From assembly GCA_944327105.1 (NCBI GenBank), contig CALVGN010000030.1, positions 101,216 through 165,215 on the forward strand: a stretch of DNA of 64,000 bases, in the 5' to 3' direction. A program made the position numbers and the translations under genes. The stretch comes from an uncultured Erysipelotrichaceae bacterium. Its GTDB lineage: Bacteria > Bacillota_I > Bacilli_A > Erysipelotrichales > Erysipelotrichaceae. The notes under the pieces were generated by a model. The model saw only the letters and a list, made by a program, of their open reading frames with translations, was not told where the DNA came from and did no database searches. Shown here piece after piece: positions 8,850-18,293 of the stretch (its first letter is position 1; each line of letters starts with the position of its first letter).

Positions 8850-10131
8850 AGTGAATACTCATCTTTTCGAATAATAATGCACTGGGTCCAATGTAACTCA
8901 TACCTTCCCGATAGCTTTCGCATACCGTATCATCACTGGCTTTCATGGTCTTAATCATCTCATAAAGATTACCAGAAATCGAAAAACCAGTTACCGGCAG
9001 CACTTTCCCGTCATGATGCAGATATGCCAAACGGACTTCTCCACCGAAATAACCACTGGTTTCGATCAACTGCGGACTGGAAAAATGAACGATTTCCAAA
9101 TAGTCGGTGGTCAGATCATGTGCGTCGAACCCATTTTCATACGACACTTCCATGATCGGAGCGGTTCCACTGATGTGATCCTGGTTTAGATAATGCCCAT
9201 AGACTAGATCACCATAAGTATCGATAAGTCGGCCATGATCAATGATCGTTCGATCATCGACCACTGTCCCATGTCCATCAAAGCCATTGGTTGAAACCAC
9301 CCGTGGATCGCTAGCTTTGATTCCAATGGATAAATCATCGTTCCCAATGGTTTGACCAAGGTTATAGCGATTCCGTTTTTCATAGATCTTGCGATATAAA
9401 CCATTATGCAACAACGCACCCATCAACTTATTGCGCATTTCCCCTTTGATCAATACCGGATATTGTTCGACGGTTGACGGCATATCCACACAATGGGCTC
9501 GATCCAGTGTCACATTGAAGATTTCTTTCACTTTCGATTTGATCGTCTCCAGATCCACATGATCATCCACCACATCCAGATACAATTCGAATTCTTCGTT
9601 CAAATCATTTTTCGATGTCGGGATCAATTCGATCTCGATCCAATGGGTGGAATTGGTCAGATCCACCCCCTTACTATTAGTAAAGGTCGTTTGCTTTTCA
9701 TTAACAAAAATTTCCAAGGAATTGATCCATACATCTGAATGATGCTTAATTCCATAAATCATTGAACCAACTTGAGTTGCCAATGATTTCAATTGCTCCT
9801 TGTCCCAAGGCATATTTGGTTTAACCATTTTGTCTTGAGGTTCTTGCAATGGATAATATGGATTGAGTGCCAATAATGCATTGGCTTTTGCCTGTTCGAT
9901 CTTTGTAACGATGGATTCATCCGTATCACTGGGATCTAGTGTAAAGCTGGAAACACCACGCTTTTGGTCTTGATCCATATATACCTTGACCAATGTATCC
10001 TTGGTTTGACCATGTCGTACCGTTTCCAATCGATCCAGCACGTAAAAATGCTGGATCGATTGAATCTGAGAAGACTCGATCTCATAATCATCCACGTTCG
10101 CTTGTTTCAACAATACTTCAAGGCAACTCAT
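8848..10131 (-). CDS. pmbA: TldE/PmbA family metalloprotease subunit
   Basis: A 427-residue TldD/PmbA-family protein lacking the zinc motif, hence the TldE (PmbA) partner. With TldD it forms the heteromeric protease that trims modified peptides such as microcin B17 and cleaves unfolded peptides. Family blocks include SSFTLDPSDTDESIVTKIEQA, GLYRKIYEKRNRYN and SISGNLYEMIKTM. The ATG at 10131 overlaps the TGA of the upstream tldD frame (ATGA), and AAGGTG lies about 9 bases before. The 18-residue longer frame to 10185 lies inside tldD and is rejected. Its partner carries an internal stop, so the pair may no longer work as a heterodimer. Confidence 0.87.
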   Translation of the reverse strand: MSCLEVLLKQANVDDYEIESSQIQSIQHFYVLDRLETVRHGQTKDTLVKVYMDQDQKRGVSSFTLDPSDTDESIVTKIEQAKANALLALNPYYPLQEPQDKMVKPNMPWDKEQLKSLATQVGSMIYGIKHHSDVWINSLEIFVNEKQTTFTNSKGVDLTNSTHWIEIELIPTSKNDLNEEFELYLDVVDDHVDLETIKSKVKEIFNVTLDRAHCVDMPSTVEQYPVLIKGEMRNKLMGALLHNGLYRKIYEKRNRYNLGQTIGNDDLSIGIKASDPRVVSTNGFDGHGTVVDDRTIIDHGRLIDTYGDLVYGHYLNQDHISGTAPIMEVSYENGFDAHDLTTDYLEIVHFSSPQLIETSGYFGGEVRLAYLHHDGKVLPVTGFSISGNLYEMIKTMKASDDTVCESYREGMSYIGPSALLFEKMSIH

Positions 10132-11519
10132 CCTAATTTCACCTTCGCTTTCAAATACGGTCCCCCATCGGAAACCAATACCCATTCTTTGTATCCTTTC
10201 CCACAGGATCCCACTCCATCCAATTCAAAATCATCACTGACCATGGAAATTGAATGCAAAATATCCGGAACATAACCGCTCATCACCACTGGTGATACCA
10301 ATTTTCCGGTGAATTGACCATCTTTGATTTCTTTACCAAATTGAGCCGTGCATTGCATTTGCCAGTTTTTCGGATCTTCCATCCCGTTATTGGTATCAAA
10401 AAGCATATAACCATATTTGATGGATTTGATCATATCCTCCAACTTATCATTTCCGGGCATGAAATACGTATTGGTCATTCTCGTATACATCTTGCGTCGA
10501 GGGGATTGACGACGGGCATTGCCGGAAGGCGCTTGGTGCAATTATGCAGCCGTGATCGTATCGGAAATACCGGTTTGCAAGATCCCGTCTTTGATAATGG
10601 TCGTATCTTGCGCTTGTACGCCATCATCATCAAAAAAGTAAGAACCGCTGGATACGACCGGCAATGCCCCATCGTGCATATTGACCAATTTCGACGCCAC
10701 CGGCTTTCCGATATAGTCTTTGGCTTTCGCACGGTTTTTGACAAACATATCCATTTCAACACCGTGACCAAAGGCTTCGTGGGCCAACAAACCACTGATG
10801 CCTGGGGATAAGATCACATCATACACACCTGGTGTCACCGGCGTTGCGTTCAACAGATCAATGACCAACGTACAGTTTTCTTCCACCGCGTTTTCCAATT
10901 GATCCAATGCATCTTCCATATTAACCGCCGTATAACCACGGAAGACTTCCTGTTGGACATCGTTCTCCTTGGCCATCAACATCATCATAGTCGGATTGAA
11001 ATCATAACTTTGCTGCAGGAACCGATTTTTGGAGATATAAACGGCATCGATGCGTCGCATCCCAGCCCGCAATACCTTATAAAAGATCCTCTGATCCTTT
11101 TTGTCGATTTGTTGCATGATGGCGCGTAATCGTTGCAAGATCGCATCGATCGTCAACGGATGTTGATCCAAGCGTTGTTTATCGAAGGTCAGTTTGGTTT
11201 CTTCCATTGGCTGCAACCCTACGGATTGGATGGTCGATTCATCCATTAACATTGCTTTCAAATCGTCTTTGGTCAAACCCATGACATCATCAACAAATAC
11301 TTCGTGGTTGATACCATCATGAATAGCTTTGATAACAAAACCAAGATGATTGATGGAATCATCATTGGGTTGGGTGATATTGACCATATCATTCGTTAAC
11401 GTCACATATGTGGTTTTCGTTTGTTTACCGAGGATGGAAAACGCATCGTAGTCATTGGACAGTTCATTGACCAATGTCTGCATCGTCTCGATCCTGGATT
11501 TTAAGAATGTGTTATCCAT
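10128..11519 (-). pseudogene. tldD: tldD, metalloprotease subunit interrupted by an in-frame TAA
   Basis: One reading frame of 463 codons contains a single TAA at 10542-10544. The first part (11519-10545, 325 residues) holds the zinc motif LLAHEAFGHGVEMD (HExxxH). The second part (137 residues) restarts without break as HQAPSGNARRQSPRR and RMTNTYFMPG, the normal TldD continuation, and ends with GSCGKG. Because both parts are in the same frame and match neighbouring stretches of one family, the stop is a point change rather than a frameshift. The second part has no ATG with a ribosome site at the break. SD AAAGGAG precedes the 11519 start. Alternatives are a base-call error or two separately made pieces. 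Confidence 0.85.
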
Positions 11520-11603
11520 AAGAAAACTCCTTTCGGTTTTCCATTATAAACAAATGGTCGAACCAAAAGGAGTGGATGGTATTCAAGATAGTTAGAATTT
11601 CTT

Positions 11604-12266
11604 TCAATCTTGGATGGTTTGGATCAGTTTGAAACTGATACCCATGGAAAACAAATTAAAGATCACGGTAATGGTTAATACCATGAATAACGGGATCCAG
11701 GGCGTGGTGGTGACGACCGAACGGATCACATCAAAATCGATTTCGATGCTGGATAAGAATTTCATGGGGATAAAGACCAATAAAAACAACACTGCATACA
11801 CCGCCATGGCAATAAAGCGTGCTTTGGATAGATCAAATTTGAAATAAATCGGAATCTGGATCGCACACAATATCGGGGCGATACAGCTCACTGCGACCAA
11901 TAACATGATTTGATCCACATTGGATTCTCCGGTAAATAAAAGAATGGATAATGCCACGAGAAACAGGATTATGGTGCTACCATAAACCATCCAGTATTTG
12001 CTGAGCACATAATCTTTACGGGATAAAGGTAAAAGAAAGATCTGGTTCAAACCATGGTCATAACGATCGAGAGAAATGGTTGTGACCAACAATAACGATA
12101 AATAGACCAGTAAAAATACCGTGATCCCAAACAAAGTATCGCTAATATCCGCACCATTTTGCACCGTTAACATCAATACCACGATGACAAAGATACAAGA
12201 TAAGCCATAGGATAACGCATTACGTTTGAGCATGGTCAGATTATACAGCATCATGGTTTTCATCAT
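11604..12266 (-). CDS. ABC-2 type transporter permease subunit
   Basis: A 220-residue integral membrane protein with about six predicted helices (for example LSYGLSCIFVIVVLMLTV and VAVSCIAPILCAI). It lies 3' of, and overlaps by 4 bases (ATGA), a matching ATPase gene under a GntR/YtrA regulator. This three-gene layout is the standard exporter/self-protection arrangement of the YtrABC kind in Bacillota. AAAGGAGG precedes the paired ATG codons. The substrate is unknown; cell-wall-active peptides are typical for the family. Confidence 0.82.
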   Translation of the reverse strand: MMKTMMLYNLTMLKRNALSYGLSCIFVIVVLMLTVQNGADISDTLFGITVFLLVYLSLLLVTTISLDRYDHGLNQIFLLPLSRKDYVLSKYWMVYGSTIILFLVALSILLFTGESNVDQIMLLVAVSCIAPILCAIQIPIYFKFDLSKARFIAMAVYAVLFLLVFIPMKFLSSIEIDFDVIRSVVTTTPWIPLFMVLTITVIFNLFSMGISFKLIQTIQD

Positions 12267-13111
12267 GCTTCCTCCTTTCCCACCAAGATCATCATCAATT
12301 GATCCAGTGTCGTTTTTTCAATAATCCAATCGGGATGTTTGGTTCGGATATCTTCGCGATCATTGGTCAAAACCATCGTTCCCCAAGGGGTCTTTAAGGA
12401 AGGCTCATTGGTAAACCCGCTCGTTGCATAATCTTGATCCGTGAATTTGATCACCCCATAGGATTCATCCAATGCATTCATAGTGGTTTCAAAGATGATC
12501 TTGCCTTGATCGATAAGCAATATACGATCCGCCAGTGTAGCAAGATCAGAAGAAATATGACTGGATATCAAGATACTGTGGTTTTCACCCTCCGCCATAA
12601 AATCCCGTAAAATGTCCAGGATTTTAGTGCGGGCCACCACATCCAATCCGGCTGTTGGTTCGTCCAGGATCAATGTGGTTGCACCAATGGATAACGCCAT
12701 GTCCAATTTTGCCAATACATTCATCCCAGTCGAAAAGGTCGAAAGTGGTTTATCCATCGCTAAATTGTATTTGGTAGCAAAGCCAAGAAAATGCTCCCTA
12801 TTCCATTTTGGATATGCCGATGCCATGATCCTTTCGATATCTTTTAACCGCATCACTTTATTAAAACCGGCATCGCCCATGACCACCCCGATGGATGATT
12901 TATCCTCATGGCAAAGATGCCATGCATCTTTGCCATTGATATGGACCTGTCCACCATCCGCGATGGTCAAACCAAGCAATGCTTTGAATGTCGTGGTCTT
13001 CCCACTGCCATTGCGTCCGATCATCGCTACGACTTCCCCATCACAAACATCAAAGCTGACATTTAAATGAAACGATCCATAATTTTTTGTCAGACTGTTA
13101 ATTTGAATCAT
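12263..13111 (-). CDS. ABC transporter ATP-binding protein
   Basis: A 282-residue ATPase. Walker A is GRNGSGKTT, the signature is a degenerate FSTGMNVLAK (family norm LSKGM/LSGG), Walker B with the catalytic Glu is LILDEPTAGLD, and the switch His is in SSHISSD. The C-terminal 70 residues are the accessory domain common in YtrB-type subunits. The start at 13111 follows GGAGG (13117-13121); a longer frame to 13147 lies within the regulator gene. It overlaps the regulator by 14 bases and the permease by 4, so all three are one operon. Confidence 0.9.
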   Translation of the reverse strand: MIQINSLTKNYGSFHLNVSFDVCDGEVVAMIGRNGSGKTTTFKALLGLTIADGGQVHINGKDAWHLCHEDKSSIGVVMGDAGFNKVMRLKDIERIMASAYPKWNREHFLGFATKYNLAMDKPLSTFSTGMNVLAKLDMALSIGATTLILDEPTAGLDVVARTKILDILRDFMAEGENHSILISSHISSDLATLADRILLIDQGKIIFETTMNALDESYGVIKFTDQDYATSGFTNEPSLKTPWGTMVLTNDREDIRTKHPDWIIEKTTLDQLMMILVGKEEA

Positions 13112-13484
13112 ACAAATCCTCCAATAACAGATGGAGCAGTTGATCACATTGTTGTTTGGTATAACCCAGTTTGACCAATCGATTCAACCCATCATTGATC
13201 TTTTCTTCCGCCTCATGTTCCAAAGATTCTTTGATCAAACCATCGTTATTCATGGATACAAAACTGCCTTTTCCATGAATGGTTGTGACAAGACCACGAC
13301 TTTCCAATACATCGTACGCTTTCTTTACTGTCAGACTGGAAATGCGAAGTGTATTGGCCAATGCCCTGACAGAAGGTAGATTACTTCCGGCACTTAATGA
13401 TCCATCCATGATCTCCTTGGCAATGGCATCCACGATCTGTTCATAAATCGGAACCATGGAGCTTGTATTGATAATGATGTGCAT
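13098..13484 (-). CDS. GntR-family transcriptional regulator, YtrA type
   Basis: A 128-residue repressor. The winged helix-turn-helix spans residues 8-75 (PIYEQIVDAIAKEIMDG, LPSVRALANTLRISSLTVKKAYDVLE, HGKGSFV). The short C-terminal helical tail of about 50 residues is typical of the YtrA branch, which usually represses its own operon until a cell-wall antibiotic is sensed. The start follows a GGAGG at 7 bases. It heads the operon with the ABC transporter. Its promoter contains three AACAGT repeats that probably bind it. Confidence 0.9.
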   Translation of the reverse strand: MHIIINTSSMVPIYEQIVDAIAKEIMDGSLSAGSNLPSVRALANTLRISSLTVKKAYDVLESRGLVTTIHGKGSFVSMNNDGLIKESLEHEAEEKINDGLNRLVKLGYTKQQCDQLLHLLLEDLYDSN

Positions 13485-13500
13485 AATTTCCTCCATCCAT

Positions 13501-13532
13501 AAACAGTATATAACAGTATGAAACAGTGTCAA
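13501..13532 (-). promoter_or_regulatory. Promoter and candidate operator of the GntR-ABC operon
   Basis: On the minus strand there is a perfect -35 TTGACA (13527-13532), a 16-base spacer and -10 TATACT (13505-13510). Within it, plus-strand AACAGT occurs three times about 10-11 bases apart (at about 13502, 13512 and 13522). Helically phased repeats overlapping both boxes fit autorepression by the adjacent GntR protein. Confidence 0.7.
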
Positions 13533-13594
13533 TAACCAAGAAAACTTTTTCAGATCCTTTTAAGCAAAAAAACGTTGAGCTGTTGATTTCTGTA

Positions 13595-13603
13595 CCCCCC
13601 CCC
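13595..13603 (+). repeat. Nine-base poly-C tract
   Basis: A run of nine C in the 150-base gap between the GntR operon and the DUF4230 gene. It lies about 80 bases before the DUF4230 ATG, next to its likely promoter. Such tracts slip during replication and can vary in length; sequence calls here are also error-prone. Confidence 0.7.
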
Positions 13604-13682
13604 GCTTAAAATCAAGATAATCAACGTCGCAGATTTTACACACTGTGTTACGAGTCATTGCAATTCAAGGAGGTAAACCACA

Positions 13683-14306
13683 ATGAGTCAAAACAAGTCC
13701 AATGATACCCTGACGAAGATCGTCGCTTTTCTGCTCAATATCAAAACCATCATCATTTTGATTGTGATCATCGCTATTGTGGCATTTTTTGCACTGGATC
13801 TGGATGAACGATTCTTTACAAAGAGCAAAAGCACCAAACTTGGTTTTGAAGATATCGGCGAATTAGCCACCCAATCCGCTTATTTAACCGAAGTCAACGT
13901 GCAGGAAGCAAGCCGAAATTTCTTTGGCATCGAAATCCCATTCACCCAAAGCAAATACATCTACAGTTATGATGTTGTTGTAAAAGCTGGCTTCAACTTC
14001 AGCGAAATCGAATACGATGTTACCGATACAAAAGTGATCATCACCATGCCCCAGCCGTATATTACCGACTGCGTTGTTGATACGGATTCATTTATGATCT
14101 ATCACGAAAGTGAAAGTATCTTTACACCATTCACATTGGAGCAGAATAATGCAGCTTTGACCCAGTTGGAAGACAATGCAAAACAGGACGCGATCGATAA
14201 CGGAATCCTCGACCAAGCAAAAGTAAACGGCGAAACTTTACTGGAAGCATTCTTTTCAGCTTTATATCCAAGTGATGAATATGAATACGAATTTCATTAT
14301 GAATGA
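13683..14306 (+). CDS. DUF4230 domain-containing membrane-anchored protein
   Basis: A 207-residue protein with one N-terminal transmembrane helix (about residues 17-38, IIILIVIIAIVAFFALDL) and an outside domain of the DUF4230 family. The first third reads KLGFEDIGELATQSAY, the middle VVVKAGFNFSEIEYDV and ITMPQPYI, followed by an acidic, helical C-terminal part. The function of DUF4230 is unknown. AAGGAGG lies 9 bases before the ATG. It is a single gene with a poly-C tract in its leader and a hairpin after it. Confidence 0.83.
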   Translation: MSQNKSNDTLTKIVAFLLNIKTIIILIVIIAIVAFFALDLDERFFTKSKSTKLGFEDIGELATQSAYLTEVNVQEASRNFFGIEIPFTQSKYIYSYDVVVKAGFNFSEIEYDVTDTKVIITMPQPYITDCVVDTDSFMIYHESESIFTPFTLEQNNAALTQLEDNAKQDAIDNGILDQAKVNGETLLEAFFSALYPSDEYEYEFHYE

Positions 14307-14353
14307 TCATACTCGTTGTTTTTCACATGAATAAATCATACCGGGTTAAAAGA

Positions 14354-14376
14354 AAAGCACTTCACTGAAGTGCTTT
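14354..14376. terminator. Hairpin terminator
   Basis: AAAGCACTT (14354-14362) pairs with AAGTGCTTT (14368-14376), flanked by A- and T-rich runs in both directions. It serves convergent genes. Confidence 0.8.
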
Positions 14377-14379
14377 CTT

Positions 14380-14999
14380 TTATGATTGTGATTCACTCAT
14401 AAATAGCTTTTCACTGGATTTCAGATTGTCATATTCTTTCTTCACTTTGATGATCAAAATACACAATGCAATCAGTATAAGAATCATAAAGAGTTGAACC
14501 GAAGCCATTGCAAAAAGTGAAGAAAGGCCAACGAAAACACAACAAACACATTCGTAATACCATAGCGTTTTCCAACGATATGCGATATTTTCATCCAATG
14601 GTAAAACCAAGCGCATATGACATTGATACAACCAATACATGCCGAATAGTTCAGCAATCAAGCCAGAAACCAACAGAATTACCATAGCAAAGAGTTTCCT
14701 TGGTTCATTGGTAAAAACCAAATCACAATGGTGATCACGATAGATACGCCCCATCCAATCATCGTATATCGGTATCGTGACTGAAATGCAATCAAGCGTG
14801 ACAAGACAACCATCTGCAGGATGGTAGAAACAAAATTGATGATATCCATGATCTTGTCATCAACATTCAATCGTTGCAATACCGTTCCACCAAAAACAGA
14901 AACAACCAAATCAACAAAAAAAATGATCAATAATGCATGAAAGCATTGTCTCATCCGTTTCCGTTGGTCCAAGTCATAATTCAAAATGGTCTGATCCAT
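14380..14999 (-). pseudogene. Membrane protein gene split by a frameshift
   Basis: Two overlapping frames together make one plausible membrane protein of about 205 residues. The upstream frame (start 14999, GGAGG 7 bases before) gives helices HALLIIFFVDLVVSV and IVITIVIWFLPMNQ and then stops after GNSLLW. The downstream frame continues at the same place with RKLFAMVILLVSGLIAEL and two more helices, ending in a charged tail. Joining them needs one extra base near 14690-14705. The downstream frame has no convincing start of its own. I recognise no family. It could instead be two overlapping small genes, or a sequencing slip. Confidence 0.55.
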
Positions 15000-15011
15000 G
15001 TTCATCCTCCA

Positions 15012-15039
15012 TTCAATTGAAACGTTCACTTCAATTGAA
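15012..15039. promoter_or_regulatory. Two TTCAATTGAA palindromes, candidate operator
   Basis: Perfect 10-base palindromes at 15012-15021 and 15030-15039 are 18 bases apart start to start, just upstream of the split membrane gene and downstream of the dehydratase gene. They look like a dimer-of-dimers binding site; a copy of the dispersed motif (15048-15058) is next to them. Confidence 0.45.
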
Positions 15040-15063
15040 TTATCCCATGGTCACACCATTGTT

Positions 15064-16296
15064 TCATTGTGCCAATTCCATATTGGCGATCATCATCTTG
15101 ATCCGATTTTCCTGATTCACATGGGACGCACTGGGATCATAATCCACACAGATGATATTGGCATTGGGATATAATTCCTTGATTTTCTTATTCATTCCCT
15201 TCGCCACGATATGATTGGGCAGACAGCCAAATGGCTGACAAGAAACGATATTGTTCACCCCACTTTTGATCAATGCCACCATCTCATGCGTCAGCAGCCA
15301 TCCCTCTCCCATTTTCACGCCATGGTCGATGATCTCATTGCCATCGTTGACGATCTCTTCGAAATCATCCATCATCCTAAATTTTCCATTCGCCTGGATA
15401 TTACGATTGATCACTCGCTGGGTCTTGACAATAAACTTCACGGCAAATTCTGTTATGAATCGACTTTTAGCCGAGCGATGATAGTATTCATAATCGTAGC
15501 GATTGTTGCGCAAGGAATACAACATGAAATCCATCACGCCACTGAGCACTGGTTCACACCCATTTTCGATCAAAAAATCTTCCAAATGATGATTGCCCAG
15601 TGGCGCATACTTCATATAGATCTCCCCGACAATGCCGACCTTGGGTTTATGTTGACCCGTCAAGGGAATATTGGCAAAATCATGAATGATCGCTTTGCTG
15701 ATCTTATTGACATCGCGGTATTTACCGCTTTTACAGTATTCATTGATCCGATCACACCAAACGTTGCATAACGTATCACTGGCCCCTTTTTGTTTTTCAT
15801 AGGGTTTGGTTTGATTGTGCAGCCATTGCAGCAAATCCCCATACAGAAATACATAAACAAAACGCAATAACAGCGGCACGGTCAATTTGAATCCGCTGTT
15901 TTTTTCCATTCCATTGGCGGATACTGAGATCACCGGAACATATTCCATCGATGCATTGACCAATGCTTTGCGCAAAAGATGAATGTAGTTGCTGGCTCGA
16001 CATCCGCCACCGGTCTGGGTAATGGCCACCGCACAGTGGTGCGGATCATATTTTCCGCATTGCAGACCATAAATCAATTGGCCGATGGCCAATAATGCGG
16101 GATAACACATATCATTGTGGACATATTTCAGACCAGTTTCGATAATGGCCGCTTCATCCTGATCCGATAAGACTTCCAATCGATACCCATTGGTTCCCAA
16201 TAAAGTGGTCAACATGCGAAAGTGAATGGGTAACATGGATGGCACCAAAATGGTATGGGTTTTTTTCATTGCTTTGGTAAATTCTACTCTTTCCAT
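15064..16296 (-). CDS. 2-hydroxyacyl-CoA dehydratase-like, C-terminal portion of activase-related protein
   Basis: A 410-residue frame resembling the C-terminal third of the large (about 1,400-residue) acyl-CoA dehydratase activase-related proteins. It carries conserved segments HILVPSMLPIHF-like (ILVPSMLPIHFRML), YVHNDMCYPALLAIGQLI, TQTGGGCRASNY, GEIYMKYAPLGNHHLE and VSCQPFGCLPNHIV; the Cys residues probably bind an iron-sulfur cluster. It overlaps the preceding frame by 13 bases with a shift. A fair ribosome site (GGAAGGG, 6 bases) precedes its ATG, so it could be made as a separate polypeptide. The summed length of the pieces from 19232 to 15064 (about 1,390 codons) equals the fused family length, which favours one broken gene. 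Confidence 0.7.
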   Translation of the reverse strand: MERVEFTKAMKKTHTILVPSMLPIHFRMLTTLLGTNGYRLEVLSDQDEAAIIETGLKYVHNDMCYPALLAIGQLIYGLQCGKYDPHHCAVAITQTGGGCRASNYIHLLRKALVNASMEYVPVISVSANGMEKNSGFKLTVPLLLRFVYVFLYGDLLQWLHNQTKPYEKQKGASDTLCNVWCDRINEYCKSGKYRDVNKISKAIIHDFANIPLTGQHKPKVGIVGEIYMKYAPLGNHHLEDFLIENGCEPVLSGVMDFMLYSLRNNRYDYEYYHRSAKSRFITEFAVKFIVKTQRVINRNIQANGKFRMMDDFEEIVNDGNEIIDHGVKMGEGWLLTHEMVALIKSGVNNIVSCQPFGCLPNHIVAKGMNKKIKELYPNANIICVDYDPSASHVNQENRIKMMIANMELAQ

Positions 16297-18275
16297 AATG
16301 TCCCTTCCTTTTCATTGATCGCGGCTTTGAGCGAACGGCAGCGGATGGTCACGGCACCCAGATTATCGACTTCGTCGATTTTGATCTGGGTATAGAATTT
16401 ATCTTTTCGACGCAAAATGACACGGACTTCGTCCGTGGTGACGGCATCGATGCCGCAACCAAAAGAGACGAGTTGGATCAATTGCATATGGTCATGTTCA
16501 TTAACGAATTGGGCGGCTTTGTAAAGCCGAGAATGGAATGCCCATTGGTTCAAGACATTCACCTGGGGTTCTGTTTCATCATGGGCCACGGCATCTTCAC
16601 TGACCACGACGAAATCCAATGCGTTGAGCAAACCGGCAATACCATGATGGATCATCGGATCGATATGATAGGGTCGTCCAGCCAAGATGATGGTTTGAAG
16701 ATCATGGGCCTTGGCATATTCAATGGCCTTTTTACCGTGATCATAAATCGATCGATGATAGGTGGTCAGATCATCAAATCCCTTGGCAAAAGCCATTTTG
16801 ACTTGATCCAACGTTATTAAGGGATCCAATGGTCGAACCACTTCATATAACTTTTCAACCACATAATCCGCATTGTTGATATCCAAATATGGCATCAATA
16901 AAGTGGTTTCTCCCATTTCCAGATTGGCATCGATCACATTGGGATAATACGCGACCACCGGGCAGTTGTAGTTTTTCCCCGAATTTTCTTCGATATTGTA
17001 GGTCATGCAGGGATAGAAGATCACATCCACTTTTTTATCCACTAGATTCTGGATATGACCATGCATATATTTGGCCGGATAACACACCGTATCACTGGGG
17101 ATGGTGAACTGGGCTTTTTCATACAAAGATTTGCTGGATTCATCACTGAAAACCACATTGAACTGCAATGCATCAAAGAAACCATTCCATAATGGTGCCA
17201 ATTCATACATGTTCAACGCCATCGGCAAACCGACCGTAGGTCGGTTTGCTCCATGATTACCATGGTTCAAACCACGGATATACTGATACTTGTAATCATA
17301 CAGATTGGGCAATTCGTTTTTCTTTTTGACATTGCTGAAACGATCACATTTGTTACCCGCTACATAACGGGATCCATCCTTAAACGTATGGATCGTTAAA
17401 TAACATTGGTTCCCACATGCCTGGCAATGAAACGAACGGACGTCGCACTCAAATGCATTCAATTGATCTAAGCTTAACAGATTGGATTGATCCTGGTGCA
17501 GCTGACGGGAAAGTAATGCACAGCCAAAGGCCCCCATCAAATGCGCAATATTGGGGCGTGTGACCGTCTTGTTCAATTCCATTTCAAAGCATCTTAAAAT
17601 GGTGTTGTTTAAAAATGTTCCACCTTGCACGACCACATGATCGCCTAATTCATCCACACTGCGGACCCGAATGACTTTATATAACGCATTTTTCACAACA
17701 GATCGGCATAATCCGGCAGAGATATCTTCGATGGTCGCACCATTTTTCTGAGCTTGCTTCACGCTGGAATTCATGAACACGGTACACCGCGTACCTAACG
17801 ATACCGGATGTTTGGATTTCAAACCTAAATTAGCAAAATCCACCACGGAATACCCCATGGATGTGGCAAAGGTTTCGATGAATGAACCACATCCACTGGA
17901 ACATGCTTCATTCAAGATCACTTCATCAATGGCATGGTCTTTGATCTTGAAACATTTGATGTCCTGACCACCGATATCGATGATAAAGGACACATCGGGA
18001 TTGAAGTGTTTGGCCGCGGTATAGTGTGCATAGGTTTCAACCACGCCTAAGTCCACATGAAATGCATTTTTGATCAACGTTTCACCATAGCCGCATACAC
18101 CCGATCCGACGATGGTTATACCATATTGATCCGTTAATTGACGCACTTTGATCAATTGTTCCTTGATCAATTCCAATAGCTTACCTTCATTGGATGCATA
18201 GTACTGATACAAAATATCATTGGATTCGGAGAGTAAAACCACCTTGATCGTCGTGGATCCCGCATCGATACCCAA
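16284..18275 (-). pseudogene. Acyl-CoA dehydratase activase, second ASKHA domain and DUF2229-like region
   Basis: A 663-residue frame without a normal start: the first in-frame initiator is a TTG inside the conserved LGIDAGSTTIKVVLL phosphate-binding block, with no ribosome site. The ASKHA ATPase part (residues 1-260) has IDIGGQDIKCFKI, the ACSSGCGSFIETFA cluster-binding segment (the two Cys bridging a 4Fe-4S in activases) and VVVQGGTFLNNTILRCFE. A zinc-like CQACGNQCYL segment follows, then a DUF2229-like domain with VCYPAKYMHGHIQNLVD and FYPCMTYN. Activases inject one electron at low potential into dehydratases, using ATP. It is in the same frame as the preceding fragment, separated only by a TAA at 18294-18296, so it is best read as the middle of one disrupted gene. 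Confidence 0.75.
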
Positions 18276-18293
18276 CCAGGCATTGCCATGGTA

